Shown here: positions 56,242 through 64,000 of the stretch, one piece after another
Position numbering within the stretch: position 1 is the first letter of the stretch
Layout of the letters: each line of letters starts with the position of its first letter
DNA from: Methanosphaerula palustris E1-9c
GTDB lineage: Archaea > Halobacteriota > Methanomicrobia > Methanomicrobiales > Methanospirillaceae
Length of the DNA stretch: 64,000 bases
Direction of reading: 5' to 3'
Assembly: GCF_000021965.1 (NCBI RefSeq)
Contig: NC_011832.1
Location: 2,335,242 to 2,399,241, forward strand
Translations under genes and position numbers: made by a program
Notes under the pieces: generated by a model
Seen by the model: only the letters and a program-made list of their open reading frames with translations
Database searches by the model: none
Told to the model about the DNA's origin: nothing

Positions 56242-57405
56242 TCATGCATTCCCGAGCATCTTCAGCCCAACTTCGCCCGGCTTCTCCTCTTTCACTACGG
56301 ACGTCCGCCTGGTGAAGAGTTTGTCACGGACACGCTTGAAGAGGTCGGTCTCCTTGCCCTTCATCTTCAGTCCAGTCCTCTGCAGCACGATGATGTCCTC
56401 ACCAGGGCACGCGTTCACACAGGCCCCACACTTGATGCAGAGGTCCTTGTTGACTGCAATCGTCCCCTCGACGGCTCCGACCATCTCACTTGCAGGCTTG
56501 GCCTCAGGCAGATAGATCGCATTTGCCGGACAGGTCTCGATACAGGTCGAACAGCCGCCAGGGCACTTTTCAGAGTGGAACTCGATCTCACCCTCGATCA
56601 GTTTCTCGATGGTGATCGCTTCGGTCGGGCAGTTGGTCGAGCACCAAGTGCAGGTGCAACAGTCTTCGTTAACGATCTGAACTTCTCCCTTCATCTTGTT
56701 CGAAGAGACCGTCCGCTCAACAGTGATCGCTTCGGCCGGGCACATGTCCGCACAGACCTTGCATCCGTCGCACTTGGTCTCGTCCCAGAGGACTTCACCT
56801 TCGACCTTGCCGGATCCAGCAGAGAATGCCTTGTGCTTGACCTCGATGGCCGTACAGAGTTCGCCACAGATACCACAGAGCGTGCACTTCTCATCGTCGA
56901 CCTTGAAGGTGGTCGTGGATGCAAGGGCGCTCTGTCTCTTCGCTCCGTCCTCTTCTGTCCCTTCATATGCCGGGACATTCCGATCGATTGCATCCCGTGG
57001 GCAGACATCGTCACAGATCGTGCATCGGACACACTTCTCTGGATCGATCTTCATGGTCCGGTCATACTGCGGGAACCCTTCCTTCTCAACGATCGGGAGC
57101 CGTTCCTCACCGTCAACCTTCAGGGTCAGGGCATTGAACGGGCACATGCAGACGCAGACACCACAATACGAGCACTTGACCTCGTCGACATCGATCGGCG
57201 CTGCGTAGTCGATGGCGCCTCTCCGTGCTGCACCGACGAGTCCTAGGACGATCGCTTCCTCCGGGCACGCTTCGACACAGATACCACACCCAGTACAGGT
57301 CTCTGCATTGAGGATCAGGTTGTTAACGCTCTGAAGGAGTTTCTGCTCCATCACAACGTTATCCCCTTCCCTCTTTTTGGAGAATTTTGGAAACATTGTT
57401 GTCAT
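56242..57405 (-). CDS. fwdF: Polyferredoxin subunit of formylmethanofuran dehydrogenase
   Basis: A 387-residue chain with eight cysteine motifs of CxxCxxCxxxC(P) type (for example CTGCGICVEACP, CSYCGVCVCMCP, CVRCTICDDVCP, CPGGCSTCIETCP and CIKCGACVNACP), so about eight [4Fe-4S] clusters. In known Fwd complexes FwdF is the long electron wire between tungstopterin subunits. Here it would also be placed to meet HdrA. The gene lies between fwdG and hdrC with short gaps. Confidence 0.93.
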   Translation of the reverse strand: MTTMFPKFSKKREGDNVVMEQKLLQSVNNLILNAETCTGCGICVEACPEEAIVLGLVGAARRGAIDYAAPIDVDEVKCSYCGVCVCMCPFNALTLKVDGEERLPIVEKEGFPQYDRTMKIDPEKCVRCTICDDVCPRDAIDRNVPAYEGTEEDGAKRQSALASTTTFKVDDEKCTLCGICGELCTAIEVKHKAFSAGSGKVEGEVLWDETKCDGCKVCADMCPAEAITVERTVSSNKMKGEVQIVNEDCCTCTWCSTNCPTEAITIEKLIEGEIEFHSEKCPGGCSTCIETCPANAIYLPEAKPASEMVGAVEGTIAVNKDLCIKCGACVNACPGEDIIVLQRTGLKMKGKETDLFKRVRDKLFTRRTSVVKEEKPGEVGLKMLGNA

Positions 57406-57427
57406 ACGATAAACCTCATTTCATCTC

Positions 57428-57694
57428 TTACTGTACCTTCGCCGCAGACCGGGGCCCCCAGGGGCCTACCAGTCTGATCACGTCGTGCGGGCATGCTTCA
57501 ACGCAGACCCCACATCCGGCACAGAGCTCACTCTTGATGTCAATCACGATCGATTTACCGTTCTTGACCAGGTAGATCTTCTCATTGGTGACAGGATCGA
57601 CCGTATGAAGCTCTAGTGCACCGACAGGGCACGCAACCACACAATTGTTGCAGCCGGTACAATGCTCTAAATTTATGTGCACTGCAAATGCCAT
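57428..57694 (-). CDS. fwdG: Ferredoxin subunit of formylmethanofuran dehydrogenase
   Basis: An 88-residue two-cluster ferredoxin with EHCTGCNNCVVACPVGALE and ELCAGCGVCVEACPHDVIRL. It matches FwdG, which passes electrons between FwdB and FwdF. It is the first gene of the eleven-gene fwd/hdr block. ATG at 57694 (MAFAVHINLEHC) is chosen; a GTG three codons upstream (57703) is also possible. Confidence 0.9.
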   Translation of the reverse strand: MAFAVHINLEHCTGCNNCVVACPVGALELHTVDPVTNEKIYLVKNGKSIVIDIKSELCAGCGVCVEACPHDVIRLVGPWGPRSAAKVQ

Positions 57695-57703
57695 TTTTTT
57701 CAC

Positions 57704-57946
57704 ACACCAGCTAATTATCGATGTCTAATCGATTATGACAAGATTGGGAAAATAATCTAGATAAACCTTCTGCGTTCATTCCAGCAATTCCTGCCTGTTT
57801 CTTGGACAAAATCAAATGTATTTTATTGATATTTATAATAATTAAATACATCCAATGTTGAAAAACAAAAATCGTTATGCGCCATAAATCAAAATTAGAA
57901 ACATTATTCTGCCACCATTGTGAAATTCCCTACAGAGGAATTTGTA
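57704..57946. promoter_or_regulatory. Divergent promoter region between fwdG and ftr
   Basis: About 240 bases, strongly AT-rich in the middle and ftr-proximal part. TATTTATAATAATTAAATAC around 57830-57849 contains box A-like sequence on both strands, so exact promoter positions cannot be fixed. AGAGGAA at 57934-57940 is the ribosome-binding site for ftr. A shared regulator for the two methanogenesis units is plausible. Confidence 0.5.
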
Positions 57947-58834
57947 ATGGAATTTAATGGAGTACCAATCGATGACACCTATGCCGAGGCTTTCCCAATC
58001 TGGATCTCGCGGGTGCTCATCACTGCTGCGACGATGGACCTCGCCTACACCGCTGCTGTTGAGGCAAGCGGGTTCGCAACATCATGTATAGGATGTACTG
58101 CTGAGTGCGGTGTCGACACCTTCGTCCCCGCCGAGGAGACACCTGATGGAAGACCTGGTTACTCGATGCTGATCTGCAACCCATCCAAGAAGAAACTGAA
58201 AGAACAGTTGATCGAGCGAATCGGCGAGTGCATCCTGACCGCTCCGACCACAGCAGCCTTTAACGGTCTGCCGGGCGCTGAGGAGAAGATCCCAGTGAAG
58301 CTCCACTTCTTCGGAGATGGCTATGAATACCAGCAGAAGGTCGGAGACCGGGACTGCTGGGCCATCCCGCTGATGGGTGGCGAGTTCATCATCGAGGAGG
58401 AGTACGGTGCAGTCAAGGGAGTCGCAGGCGGTAACTTCTTTGTGATGGGCGAGAACCAGATGGCTGCACTGGTCGGGGCCCAGGCCGCCAGCGATGCGAT
58501 CAGCGGCGTCGAGGGTGCCATCACGTCATTCCCAGGTGGTATCGTTGCGAGTGGCTCGAAGGTCGGCTCGAAGAAGTACAAGTTCATGAATGCCTCGACC
58601 AACGAGGCCTACTGCCCGTCCCTGAAGGGAAAGGTCGAGGACTCTAAGATCCCTGACGGCGTGAACTCGGTCTTTGAGATCGTCATAGATGGTGTCGACG
58701 CCGAGACCGTCGCCGATGCAATGGGGGCGGGGATCAGAGCGGCATGCATGATCCCTGGCGTGAAGTTCATCAGCGCAGGGAACTACGGCGGCAGCCTCGG
58801 CCCGCACCAGTTCCAGTTAAAGGACCTCTTCTGA
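57947..58834 (+). CDS. ftr: Formylmethanofuran:tetrahydromethanopterin formyltransferase
   Basis: Second enzyme of CO2 reduction to methane, moving the formyl group from methanofuran to tetrahydromethanopterin (295 residues, the normal length). Family sequence is seen at the start (MEFNGVPIDDTYAEAFPIW), with conserved TAECGVDTF, the acidic KLHFFGDGYEYQ and the C-terminal SAGNYGGSLGPHQF. ATG at 57947 is preceded by AGAGGAA; an in-frame GTG at 57920 would add nine residues. It is divergent from the fwd/hdr block. Confidence 0.97.
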   Translation: MEFNGVPIDDTYAEAFPIWISRVLITAATMDLAYTAAVEASGFATSCIGCTAECGVDTFVPAEETPDGRPGYSMLICNPSKKKLKEQLIERIGECILTAPTTAAFNGLPGAEEKIPVKLHFFGDGYEYQQKVGDRDCWAIPLMGGEFIIEEEYGAVKGVAGGNFFVMGENQMAALVGAQAASDAISGVEGAITSFPGGIVASGSKVGSKKYKFMNASTNEAYCPSLKGKVEDSKIPDGVNSVFEIVIDGVDAETVADAMGAGIRAACMIPGVKFISAGNYGGSLGPHQFQLKDLF

Positions 58835-58863
58835 GTCCTATCGAAGATGTTCATGCATCTTCT

Positions 58864-58885
58864 CACCTTTTTTTATAGAAAGGTG
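58864..58885 (+). terminator. Hairpin with T run after ftr
   Basis: CACCTTT and AAAGGTG form a 7-base-pair stem around a TTTTATAG loop, and a T7 run starts inside the stem, 30 bases after the ftr stop. Confidence 0.5.
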
Positions 58886-58984
58886 CTAGATCCAATCATT
58901 TGATAAATCTGCAGTTCCTACCAGTGAAACGCACTGATCGATGCGATCAGACCCAGATCATAAGGAGTTGATGATTGATTGTCG

Positions 58985-59158
58985 ATGGACCGATATATCT
59001 GTCTTGAATGTCACTATATCTACGATCCGGTCAAAGGGGATCCAAAGGGTGGGATCGAGCCCGGAACACCGTTTGAGAAACTGCCCAAGACCTGGCGATG
59101 CCCCGAATGCGGGATCTATATCACCAAGAAAGGGGTCTTCAAGAAACTCGATAATTGA
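58985..59158 (+). CDS. Rubredoxin
   Basis: A 57-residue one-iron electron carrier. The FeCys4 ligands are in [12 protein letters not shown] and WRCPECGIY, with the usual [17 protein letters not shown] loop between. Rubredoxins in methanogens serve oxygen or superoxide defence and other redox partners. The C-terminus ([14 protein letters not shown]) is more basic than normal. ATG at 58985 is used; an in-frame TTG at 58979 is better spaced from the AAGGAG at about 58960 and might be the true start. Confidence 0.93.
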   Translation: MDRYICLECHYIYDPVKGDPKGGIEPGTPFEKLPKTWRCPECGIYITKKGVFKKLDN

Positions 59159-59395
59159 TACGGCTTACCCAAATCACAGGGCACCGTTCATCTTTTTTAG
59201 ATCATGTAGAATGCAACATTTTGACCGATCGAAGATGAAAAAAAATGTCTGATATCGGTTAATTCAGAAAATATGCACTGGTATTATCATTCTAAGAATT
59301 CAGGGGATTCTTCTCGAAACCGCTACCCCCTACACGTGAACCACAGGATCTGTACCATCAGGTAGATCTTCGATGATTAACGAGGATCCATGATA

Positions 59396-59680
59396 TCAGA
59401 GCGATGAGTCATCACCGTTCTGGAGACGCAGCCACTGGGTATACTCCCGCCGAAGGGTCTCAAGTTCCTCGCGTGAGAGATCATCCCTGCCGGCAGCATG
59501 GAGAAACTCCTCAAGTTGAACGACCACGTCCTCAGCATCCCGATAGTCCCTAACATCCAGATAAACCGGAGCCCGTTTGGCATTGATCACCTCACCACAG
59601 ACATGGCAGAGTTTCCAGCGTTCGAACCGGTCCACGTAGGTGAAGGTGGAGCAACCGGGACAACGCAGAACGTGAAACAT
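59396..59680 (-). CDS. DUF1922-like zinc-ribbon protein
   Basis: A 94-residue protein with an N-terminal zinc ribbon (VLRCPGCSTFTYVD and KLCHVCGEVINAKRAPVY) and a C-terminal helical half (EDVVVQLEEFLHAAGRDDLS ...). This resembles the small archaeal DUF1922 family, also seen as the MTH1184-type ribbon. Function is unknown; nucleic-acid contact is possible. ATG at 59680 is chosen over a TTG two codons upstream. Confidence 0.75.
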   Translation of the reverse strand: MFHVLRCPGCSTFTYVDRFERWKLCHVCGEVINAKRAPVYLDVRDYRDAEDVVVQLEEFLHAAGRDDLSREELETLRREYTQWLRLQNGDDSSL

Positions 59681-59835
59681 GGACAACGCAAGATGCGATT
59701 TCAGATGTAAAAAACTCTTCGGGATTGTTCAGTGAGGAGCACCGGTTTATTTTCGAAGATCCCCACACCCGAGAAGAGGGGAGGTGAAGAATTATCCACG
59801 CGGGTGTTCTATAGGATCACAGGAGACGTATCCGC

Positions 59836-60195
59836 ATGGCCAGGATCCTGATCATCGATGACTCATCATTCCAGCGTGGAATTATCCGAAAAACACTGCA
59901 ACAGGTTAATTACGAAACGATAGAGGCAAAAAACGGCAGGGAGGGACTGGAACGTGTCCTTGATGACGCACCTGATCTGATCCTGCTCGACCTGGTCATG
60001 CCGGAGATGGACGGGTTCACCGTGCTCTCAGAACTGCAGAAACTGAAAAATACGGTTCCGGTGCTGGTGTTAACCGCCGATATCCAGGAGATAACCAGGG
60101 ATCAATGCCTTGAACTCGGTGCCGCCGGGTTCTTGAACAAGCCAGTGAAGATGGAGGATCTGACCAGCGCAGTACTGGGTGGGCTTGGCGCATGA
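59836..60195 (+). CDS. CheY-like response regulator
   Basis: A 119-residue stand-alone receiver. The acidic pair is IIDDSS near residue 6, the phosphoacceptor Asp is in LILLDLVMPEMDG, the switch Thr is in VLVLTADIQ and the Lys is in GFLNKPVKMEDL. Its stop overlaps the start of the CheC-like gene (ATGA). A histidine kinase follows, giving a three-gene unit. Confidence 0.93.
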   Translation: MARILIIDDSSFQRGIIRKTLQQVNYETIEAKNGREGLERVLDDAPDLILLDLVMPEMDGFTVLSELQKLKNTVPVLVLTADIQEITRDQCLELGAAGFLNKPVKMEDLTSAVLGGLGA

Positions 60196-60818
60196 ACCAA
60201 ATGCCACAGGTGCTGACCGGCGAGAAGCGGGACGCCCTGACAGAACTGATCAACATCGGTGTCGGAAAAGCAGCCGGGATGCTGAACCAGATGACCTCGC
60301 ACCAGATCTCGCTGCGGGTCCCATCGATCGACCTGGTGACTCTCGATGACCTCAATGAAGTGGTGTATGGGCGGGTTGACGATCGACAGGCAGCCGTGAA
60401 GATGGACTTCTCCGGCTCGTTCTCCGGCACAGCGGCCCTGATTTTTCCGACTGCCAGTGCGGCCCAGTTGGTCTCGTGCCTGACCGACGAGGAACAGGGA
60501 ACCCCCGACCTCGACGCACTCAGGGCAGTGACCCTGATCGAGGTGGGGAATATTGTCGTGAACTGTGTGATGGGTTCGATCACGAATATGCTCAATGAGC
60601 ATGTCAGGTACAGCCTTCCCATCTACTTGGAGGGATCGATCGCGGCACTTGTACATTCTGATGCAGCAGCCCTCAACGAGTGGATGCTGTTCATAAAGAC
60701 CCGATTCAGTATCGAACACCTCCATATTGAGGGGGATATTCTGCTGATCCTGGAGACCAGATCGCTGGACGCCCTCTTCGCGGGGATCGACAAATTGAGT
60801 GCAGGACCTGCTGAATAA
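60192..60818 (+). CDS. CheC-type phosphatase
   Basis: A 208-residue CheC/CheX-family protein that dephosphorylates CheY-P. Both catalytic-type repeats are present: ALTELINIGVGKAAGML near the N-terminus and LIEVGNIVVNCVMGSI near residue 118, each with the Glu...Asn pair. No other chemotaxis gene (cheA, cheW, cheB, cheR or mcp) is seen here. It lies between the receiver and a PAS-GAF kinase with 4- and 1-base overlaps, so the three proteins probably form a closed phosphorylation circuit. Confidence 0.88.
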   Translation: MNQMPQVLTGEKRDALTELINIGVGKAAGMLNQMTSHQISLRVPSIDLVTLDDLNEVVYGRVDDRQAAVKMDFSGSFSGTAALIFPTASAAQLVSCLTDEEQGTPDLDALRAVTLIEVGNIVVNCVMGSITNMLNEHVRYSLPIYLEGSIAALVHSDAAALNEWMLFIKTRFSIEHLHIEGDILLILETRSLDALFAGIDKLSAGPAE

Positions 60819-62449
60819 TGATACCAATCAAAGAGGCCTGGGACCGGGATATGCTGCTGAACGCAGTGCCAGTTGGGATCCTAGTGCTGCGCAGCGATAT
60901 GACCGTCCTCTTCTGGAACAATACCCTTGCCGGCTGGACTGGAATCAGCAGTGAGACGATCGCCGGAAGGCAGATTGGAGAGTTCTTCCCCGATTTGGTA
61001 TCCCCAAAGATCACGATGCGGCTCTGCGCGGTCTTTGAGCAGGGGGTACCGGCCATCTTCTCGTCCCAACTCCACCAGTACATGATCCCGGTGCCACTTG
61101 GAAACGGACGGATGCAGAACCAGAAGACGACGGTAACGGCACTACCGTCAGGGGAAGGCCATTATCATGCCCTCTTCTCGATAGAGGATGTGACTGATCT
61201 AGTGAACCAGGTCAAGGCCTACCGGGGGATGCGCGATCAGGTGCTCGAGGAGATGACCTGTAGACTGCAGGGAGAGGAGGAGATCAGGCAGAAGAACAAT
61301 GAACTCTCCATCCTTCACCAGATCACACAGGTCGCCACCTCATCCGCATCGGTCGACGAACTGGTAACCCTCGTCCTCGGAAAGGTCATCTCCCTGCTGG
61401 GTTTTGAAGGGGGAGGGGTCTGCCTGATCCGACAGGACCAGCAGAATACTGCAGATCTGATCGCATCCCAGGGGCTCCCGCCTGAGTTCGTCGAAGTAGT
61501 CAGAACAATCACGATCACCAGTCCCCAGGTCAGGCAGGTGCTGATCGAGGGATCCTCCCTGTTCTTCAAGGACCAGCACCAGTTGAGTCCGATCTTCCAG
61601 GCTCTCGGATTTAAAGTGGCCGCTTCGATCCCTCTGATCGCCGACGATCGAGTCGTTGGCGGGATGAATGTCGTCAGTTCACAGGTCCACCAGTTCGACG
61701 ATGATGAGCGGGGTATTCTCGAGTCGATCGGTAGGGAGATCGGGGCTGCGGTCGTGAAGACAGAACTGCAGCAGCAGGTACAGTCTACCTGTACCCGGGC
61801 GAACCTGTACCTTGATATCGTCACCCATGATGTGAACAATGCGATCACGGCGACGATGATGTATGCCACCCTGCTGACCGAGACCCTGGATGGAGAGGAC
61901 CAGGATATCGCAGAACGCCTGTTGGTCGGAGTCGAGAAGAGCGGGGAGATCATCAGGAACGTCTCCACGATCCGGCGGATCCACGAGAACCATACACCCC
62001 TACAAAATACAGACCTGGTCAGGGTGATCAGATCTGAGGCAGAGCACTTCGATGAGACCAGGATCGCTGTTCCTTCGGGGGAAGTGATGGTGATGGTCGA
62101 CGATCTGGTCGCCGAGATCTTCACCAACCTGATCGGGAACAGTCTGAAGTATGGGGGGCCGTCGGTGAGAGTACAGGTCCGGATCAGGGATCTCAGGGAG
62201 ATGGTCGAGATCTCCGTCGAGGACGACGGCCCCGGTATCCCGGATTCTCAGAAGGAGATGGTCTTCAACCGGTTTTCACGGGGAGATCAGGACTGTTCCG
62301 GGAAGGGGCTCGGCCTCTTCATCACCAGATCCCTGGTCGAGCGTTACGGTGGCACAATCCAGGTTGAGGACCGGATACCAGGCGACCCCGGAAAGGGGGC
62401 GGCCATCAGGTTCACCCTTATGAAAGGATCTCCGACAAAGGGGAACTGA
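60818..62449 (+). CDS. PAS-GAF histidine kinase
   Basis: A soluble 543-residue kinase. It has an N-terminal PAS domain (NAVPVGILVLRSDMTVLFWN), a helical linker, a GAF domain (about residues 165-310), a phosphoacceptor helix YLDIVTHDVNNAITATMMYA (His near residue 337), and an HATPase (FTNLIGNSLKYGG, SVEDDGPGIP, GKGLGLFITRSLVERYGG). With no membrane segment it should sense a cytosolic signal. Its ATG overlaps the cheC stop by one base. Confidence 0.93.
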   Translation: MIPIKEAWDRDMLLNAVPVGILVLRSDMTVLFWNNTLAGWTGISSETIAGRQIGEFFPDLVSPKITMRLCAVFEQGVPAIFSSQLHQYMIPVPLGNGRMQNQKTTVTALPSGEGHYHALFSIEDVTDLVNQVKAYRGMRDQVLEEMTCRLQGEEEIRQKNNELSILHQITQVATSSASVDELVTLVLGKVISLLGFEGGGVCLIRQDQQNTADLIASQGLPPEFVEVVRTITITSPQVRQVLIEGSSLFFKDQHQLSPIFQALGFKVAASIPLIADDRVVGGMNVVSSQVHQFDDDERGILESIGREIGAAVVKTELQQQVQSTCTRANLYLDIVTHDVNNAITATMMYATLLTETLDGEDQDIAERLLVGVEKSGEIIRNVSTIRRIHENHTPLQNTDLVRVIRSEAEHFDETRIAVPSGEVMVMVDDLVAEIFTNLIGNSLKYGGPSVRVQVRIRDLREMVEISVEDDGPGIPDSQKEMVFNRFSRGDQDCSGKGLGLFITRSLVERYGGTIQVEDRIPGDPGKGAAIRFTLMKGSPTKGN

Positions 62450-62503
62450 CAAGGTATTTACCAGTACAGGCTTAAGATATCTTATCCAGAATCCGGTGAC
62501 CTG

Positions 62504-63667
62504 ATGATACCGACAAACACATCAAGACTCAGGAAATTTGTATCTCCAGAGTTTGTCTACGGTAGCGGTGCTCGTATGCTCGCCGGGCAGTATGCTCGGA
62601 ACTTCGGGGCCAGAAAGGTGTTGCTGGTTACCGATCCCGGGGTGGTCAGAACCGGATATGTAGATGAGGTGGTACAGACGCTGACCGAGGTCGGTGTCAG
62701 TGTTCATCTCTTTGATCAGGTCTCTTCTAATCCCCGGGTGGAAGAGGTGATGGAAGGAGCACTGCTGTATCAGGCTGGCGGATGCAATGGAATCGTCGCA
62801 GTGGGAGGTGGATCGGCCATCGACTGTGCAAAGGGGATCGGGATCGTCTCAGCACACCACGAGCATATTATCTCTTTTGAAGGGGTTGACCAGGTGAAGA
62901 GGCCTGGTCCACCCCTTGTCTGTGTTCCAACCACCGCCGGCTCTTCAGCAGATCTCTCACAGTTTGCGATCATCTATGACCAGACCAGGCGTCGGAAGTT
63001 CGCGATCATCAGCAAGGCAATCGTCCCCGATGTCTCGCTGATCGACCCGGATACCCTGATCACCCTCCCGTCGCACCTGATCGCAGTGACCGGGTTCGAC
63101 GCCCTGGCCCATGCCATCGAGGCCTTTGTCTCCAACGCCAGTTCCCCGATCACCGATCTCCAGGCCCTGGCGGCGATCCGGCTGCTGGCCACTACCCTTC
63201 CACAGGTAACTGAAAGCACCACAAATGGACAGCGGGAGAGCCTGATGCTTGCGAGCCTAGAGGCAGGACTGGCCTTCTCGAATGCGAGCCTCGGGGCCTC
63301 CCATGCAATGGCTCATGCCCTCGGCGGTCTTCTGGACATCCCACACGGGGTCTGCAATGCCATCCTCCTCGAAAAGGTCGTCGCATTCAACTTCTCTGCG
63401 GTACCGGAACGATACACCCGTATCGGAGAGATATTTGGGCTGGATCTCAAGGATAAATCTGACCAGGAAGTGAAGGAGTCGGTCTGCGCCGGGATCAGGG
63501 GACTGGCCGCAGGCATTAAGGATATGCCGGATCTCAAAATGCTTGGGGTAACCAGGGACGTGATCTCGTTAATGGCTGCCGATGCTATGGAGGACCCCTG
63601 CATGGTCACCAACCCAAAGAAGCCGACGGTGGAAGAGATCGAGGCGATCTATGAAGAACTCCTCTGA
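62504..63667 (+). CDS. ErcA-like iron-containing alcohol dehydrogenase
   Basis: A 387-residue group III alcohol dehydrogenase. The NAD site is GIVAVGGGSAIDCAKG; metal ligands are in GFDALAHAIEAFVS and in SHAMAHALGGLLDIPHGVCNA. The sequence and the PAS sensor gene that overlaps its end by 17 bases match the arrangement known for ErcA proteins, which in some proteobacteria act in regulation together with a PAS kinase. GGTGA at 62495-62499 precedes the ATG. Activity on alcohols is possible but untested. Confidence 0.85.
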   Translation: MIPTNTSRLRKFVSPEFVYGSGARMLAGQYARNFGARKVLLVTDPGVVRTGYVDEVVQTLTEVGVSVHLFDQVSSNPRVEEVMEGALLYQAGGCNGIVAVGGGSAIDCAKGIGIVSAHHEHIISFEGVDQVKRPGPPLVCVPTTAGSSADLSQFAIIYDQTRRRKFAIISKAIVPDVSLIDPDTLITLPSHLIAVTGFDALAHAIEAFVSNASSPITDLQALAAIRLLATTLPQVTESTTNGQRESLMLASLEAGLAFSNASLGASHAMAHALGGLLDIPHGVCNAILLEKVVAFNFSAVPERYTRIGEIFGLDLKDKSDQEVKESVCAGIRGLAAGIKDMPDLKMLGVTRDVISLMAADAMEDPCMVTNPKKPTVEEIEAIYEELL

Positions 63668-64000
63668 TGATCACTGGGATCACCTGCGTGAGCAGATTAT
63701 CGGACTTGGTGAACATTCCACCCGTAAGAACTATTACCCGGAACTGCAAGCACAACTTACAGATCTGGAACGGTTCAGGGCCCTCCTCGACCAGTCCAAT
63801 GATGCTATCCTGCTGATCCAACTGCCTGTAGGGAGAATAACAGACCTGAACTGGTCCGCCTGCGAACAGCTTGGGTACCGGCGGGACGAGTTGCTCAATC
63901 TCCAGATCAGCGATCTGACACCCCCCGGTACCCCCGATCCCTCCAGACTGGTAACTGCAGACCTGCACCCAACGCAGACCCTGACCACCTGCCTGCTCAG
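63651..64000 (+). CDS. PAS-domain sensor protein, 3' end outside window
   Basis: The first ~116 codons of a sensor that runs off the end. A leader helix (LREQIIGLGEHSTRKNYYPE) is followed by the start of a PAS domain (RFRALLDQSNDAILLI, then CEQLGYRRDELLNLQISDL). This leader plus PAS is typical of a widespread family of PAS histidine kinases often encoded next to ErcA-like dehydrogenases. ATG at 63651 lies inside the dehydrogenase gene, giving coupled translation. Confidence 0.85.
   Translation, partial: MKNSSDDHWDHLREQIIGLGEHSTRKNYYPELQAQLTDLERFRALLDQSNDAILLIQLPVGRITDLNWSACEQLGYRRDELLNLQISDLTPPGTPDPSRLVTADLHPTQTLTTCLL

Overview
The window is a chromosomal segment of a hydrogenotrophic methanogenic archaeon. 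The evidence is a complete tungsten/molybdenum-type formylmethanofuran dehydrogenase cluster (fwdGF...DBAC), heterodisulfide reductase hdrABC with mvhD, ftr, topoisomerase VI, a short archaeal-type PurA, NadM and an archaeal SelB-like factor. The moderately high G+C, the many PAS histidine kinases, the PKD-type exported proteins and the fwd-hdr gene order suggest the order Methanomicrobiales (Methanosphaerula/Methanoregula-like). That placement is an inference; no marker gene was compared.

Layout. 0-8.7 kb: a family 2 glycosyltransferase, then a minus-strand overlapping set hisS-top6B-top6A, and a divergent larB-nadM-coiled-coil gene run. 8.7-24 kb: a 55-residue CxxC-x17-CxxC protein, a NosD/PKD exported protein, a membrane histidine kinase, hisD, a DHH phosphoesterase, tRNA-Phe, a bacterial-type clpB, and two large exported proteins (a seven-repeat propeller-like protein and an S41-family peptidase). 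24-34.4 kb: signalling genes, several broken: a frameshifted QueG-like ferredoxin protein, an intact response regulator and a 1069-residue kinase, a receiver-PAS protein with two frameshifts, and a PAS-PocR-kinase gene with three frameshifts plus an amber stop. 34.6-42.9 kb: an ICMT-like methyltransferase, an ABC exporter, another kinase, a divergent RNase III-like protein, a secreted SGNH hydrolase and a SelB-like factor. 42.9-47.1 kb: a tight biosynthetic run purA-trm112-like-membrane protein-cbiB-pdxS-pdxT. 47.2-57.7 kb: one minus-strand block fwdG-fwdF-hdrC-hdrB-hdrA-mvhD-fwdD2-fwdD1-fwdB-fwdA-fwdC. It joins the CO2-reducing first step of methanogenesis to the electron-bifurcating last step. 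ftr diverges from it, followed by rubredoxin. 59-64 kb: a zinc-ribbon protein, a cheY-cheC-kinase operon, and an ErcA-like iron alcohol dehydrogenase followed by a PAS protein running off the end.

The most unusual structure is inside the fwd/hdr block. A segment carrying the 5' end of fwdB, all of fwdD and the 3' end of mvhD has been duplicated in tandem. Two intact fwdD genes (about 90% identical proteins) remain, separated by recognisable decayed stubs of mvhD and fwdB. The second notable pattern is the clustering of mostly +1 frameshifts in sensory genes between 24 and 34 kb, while metabolic genes on both sides are intact.
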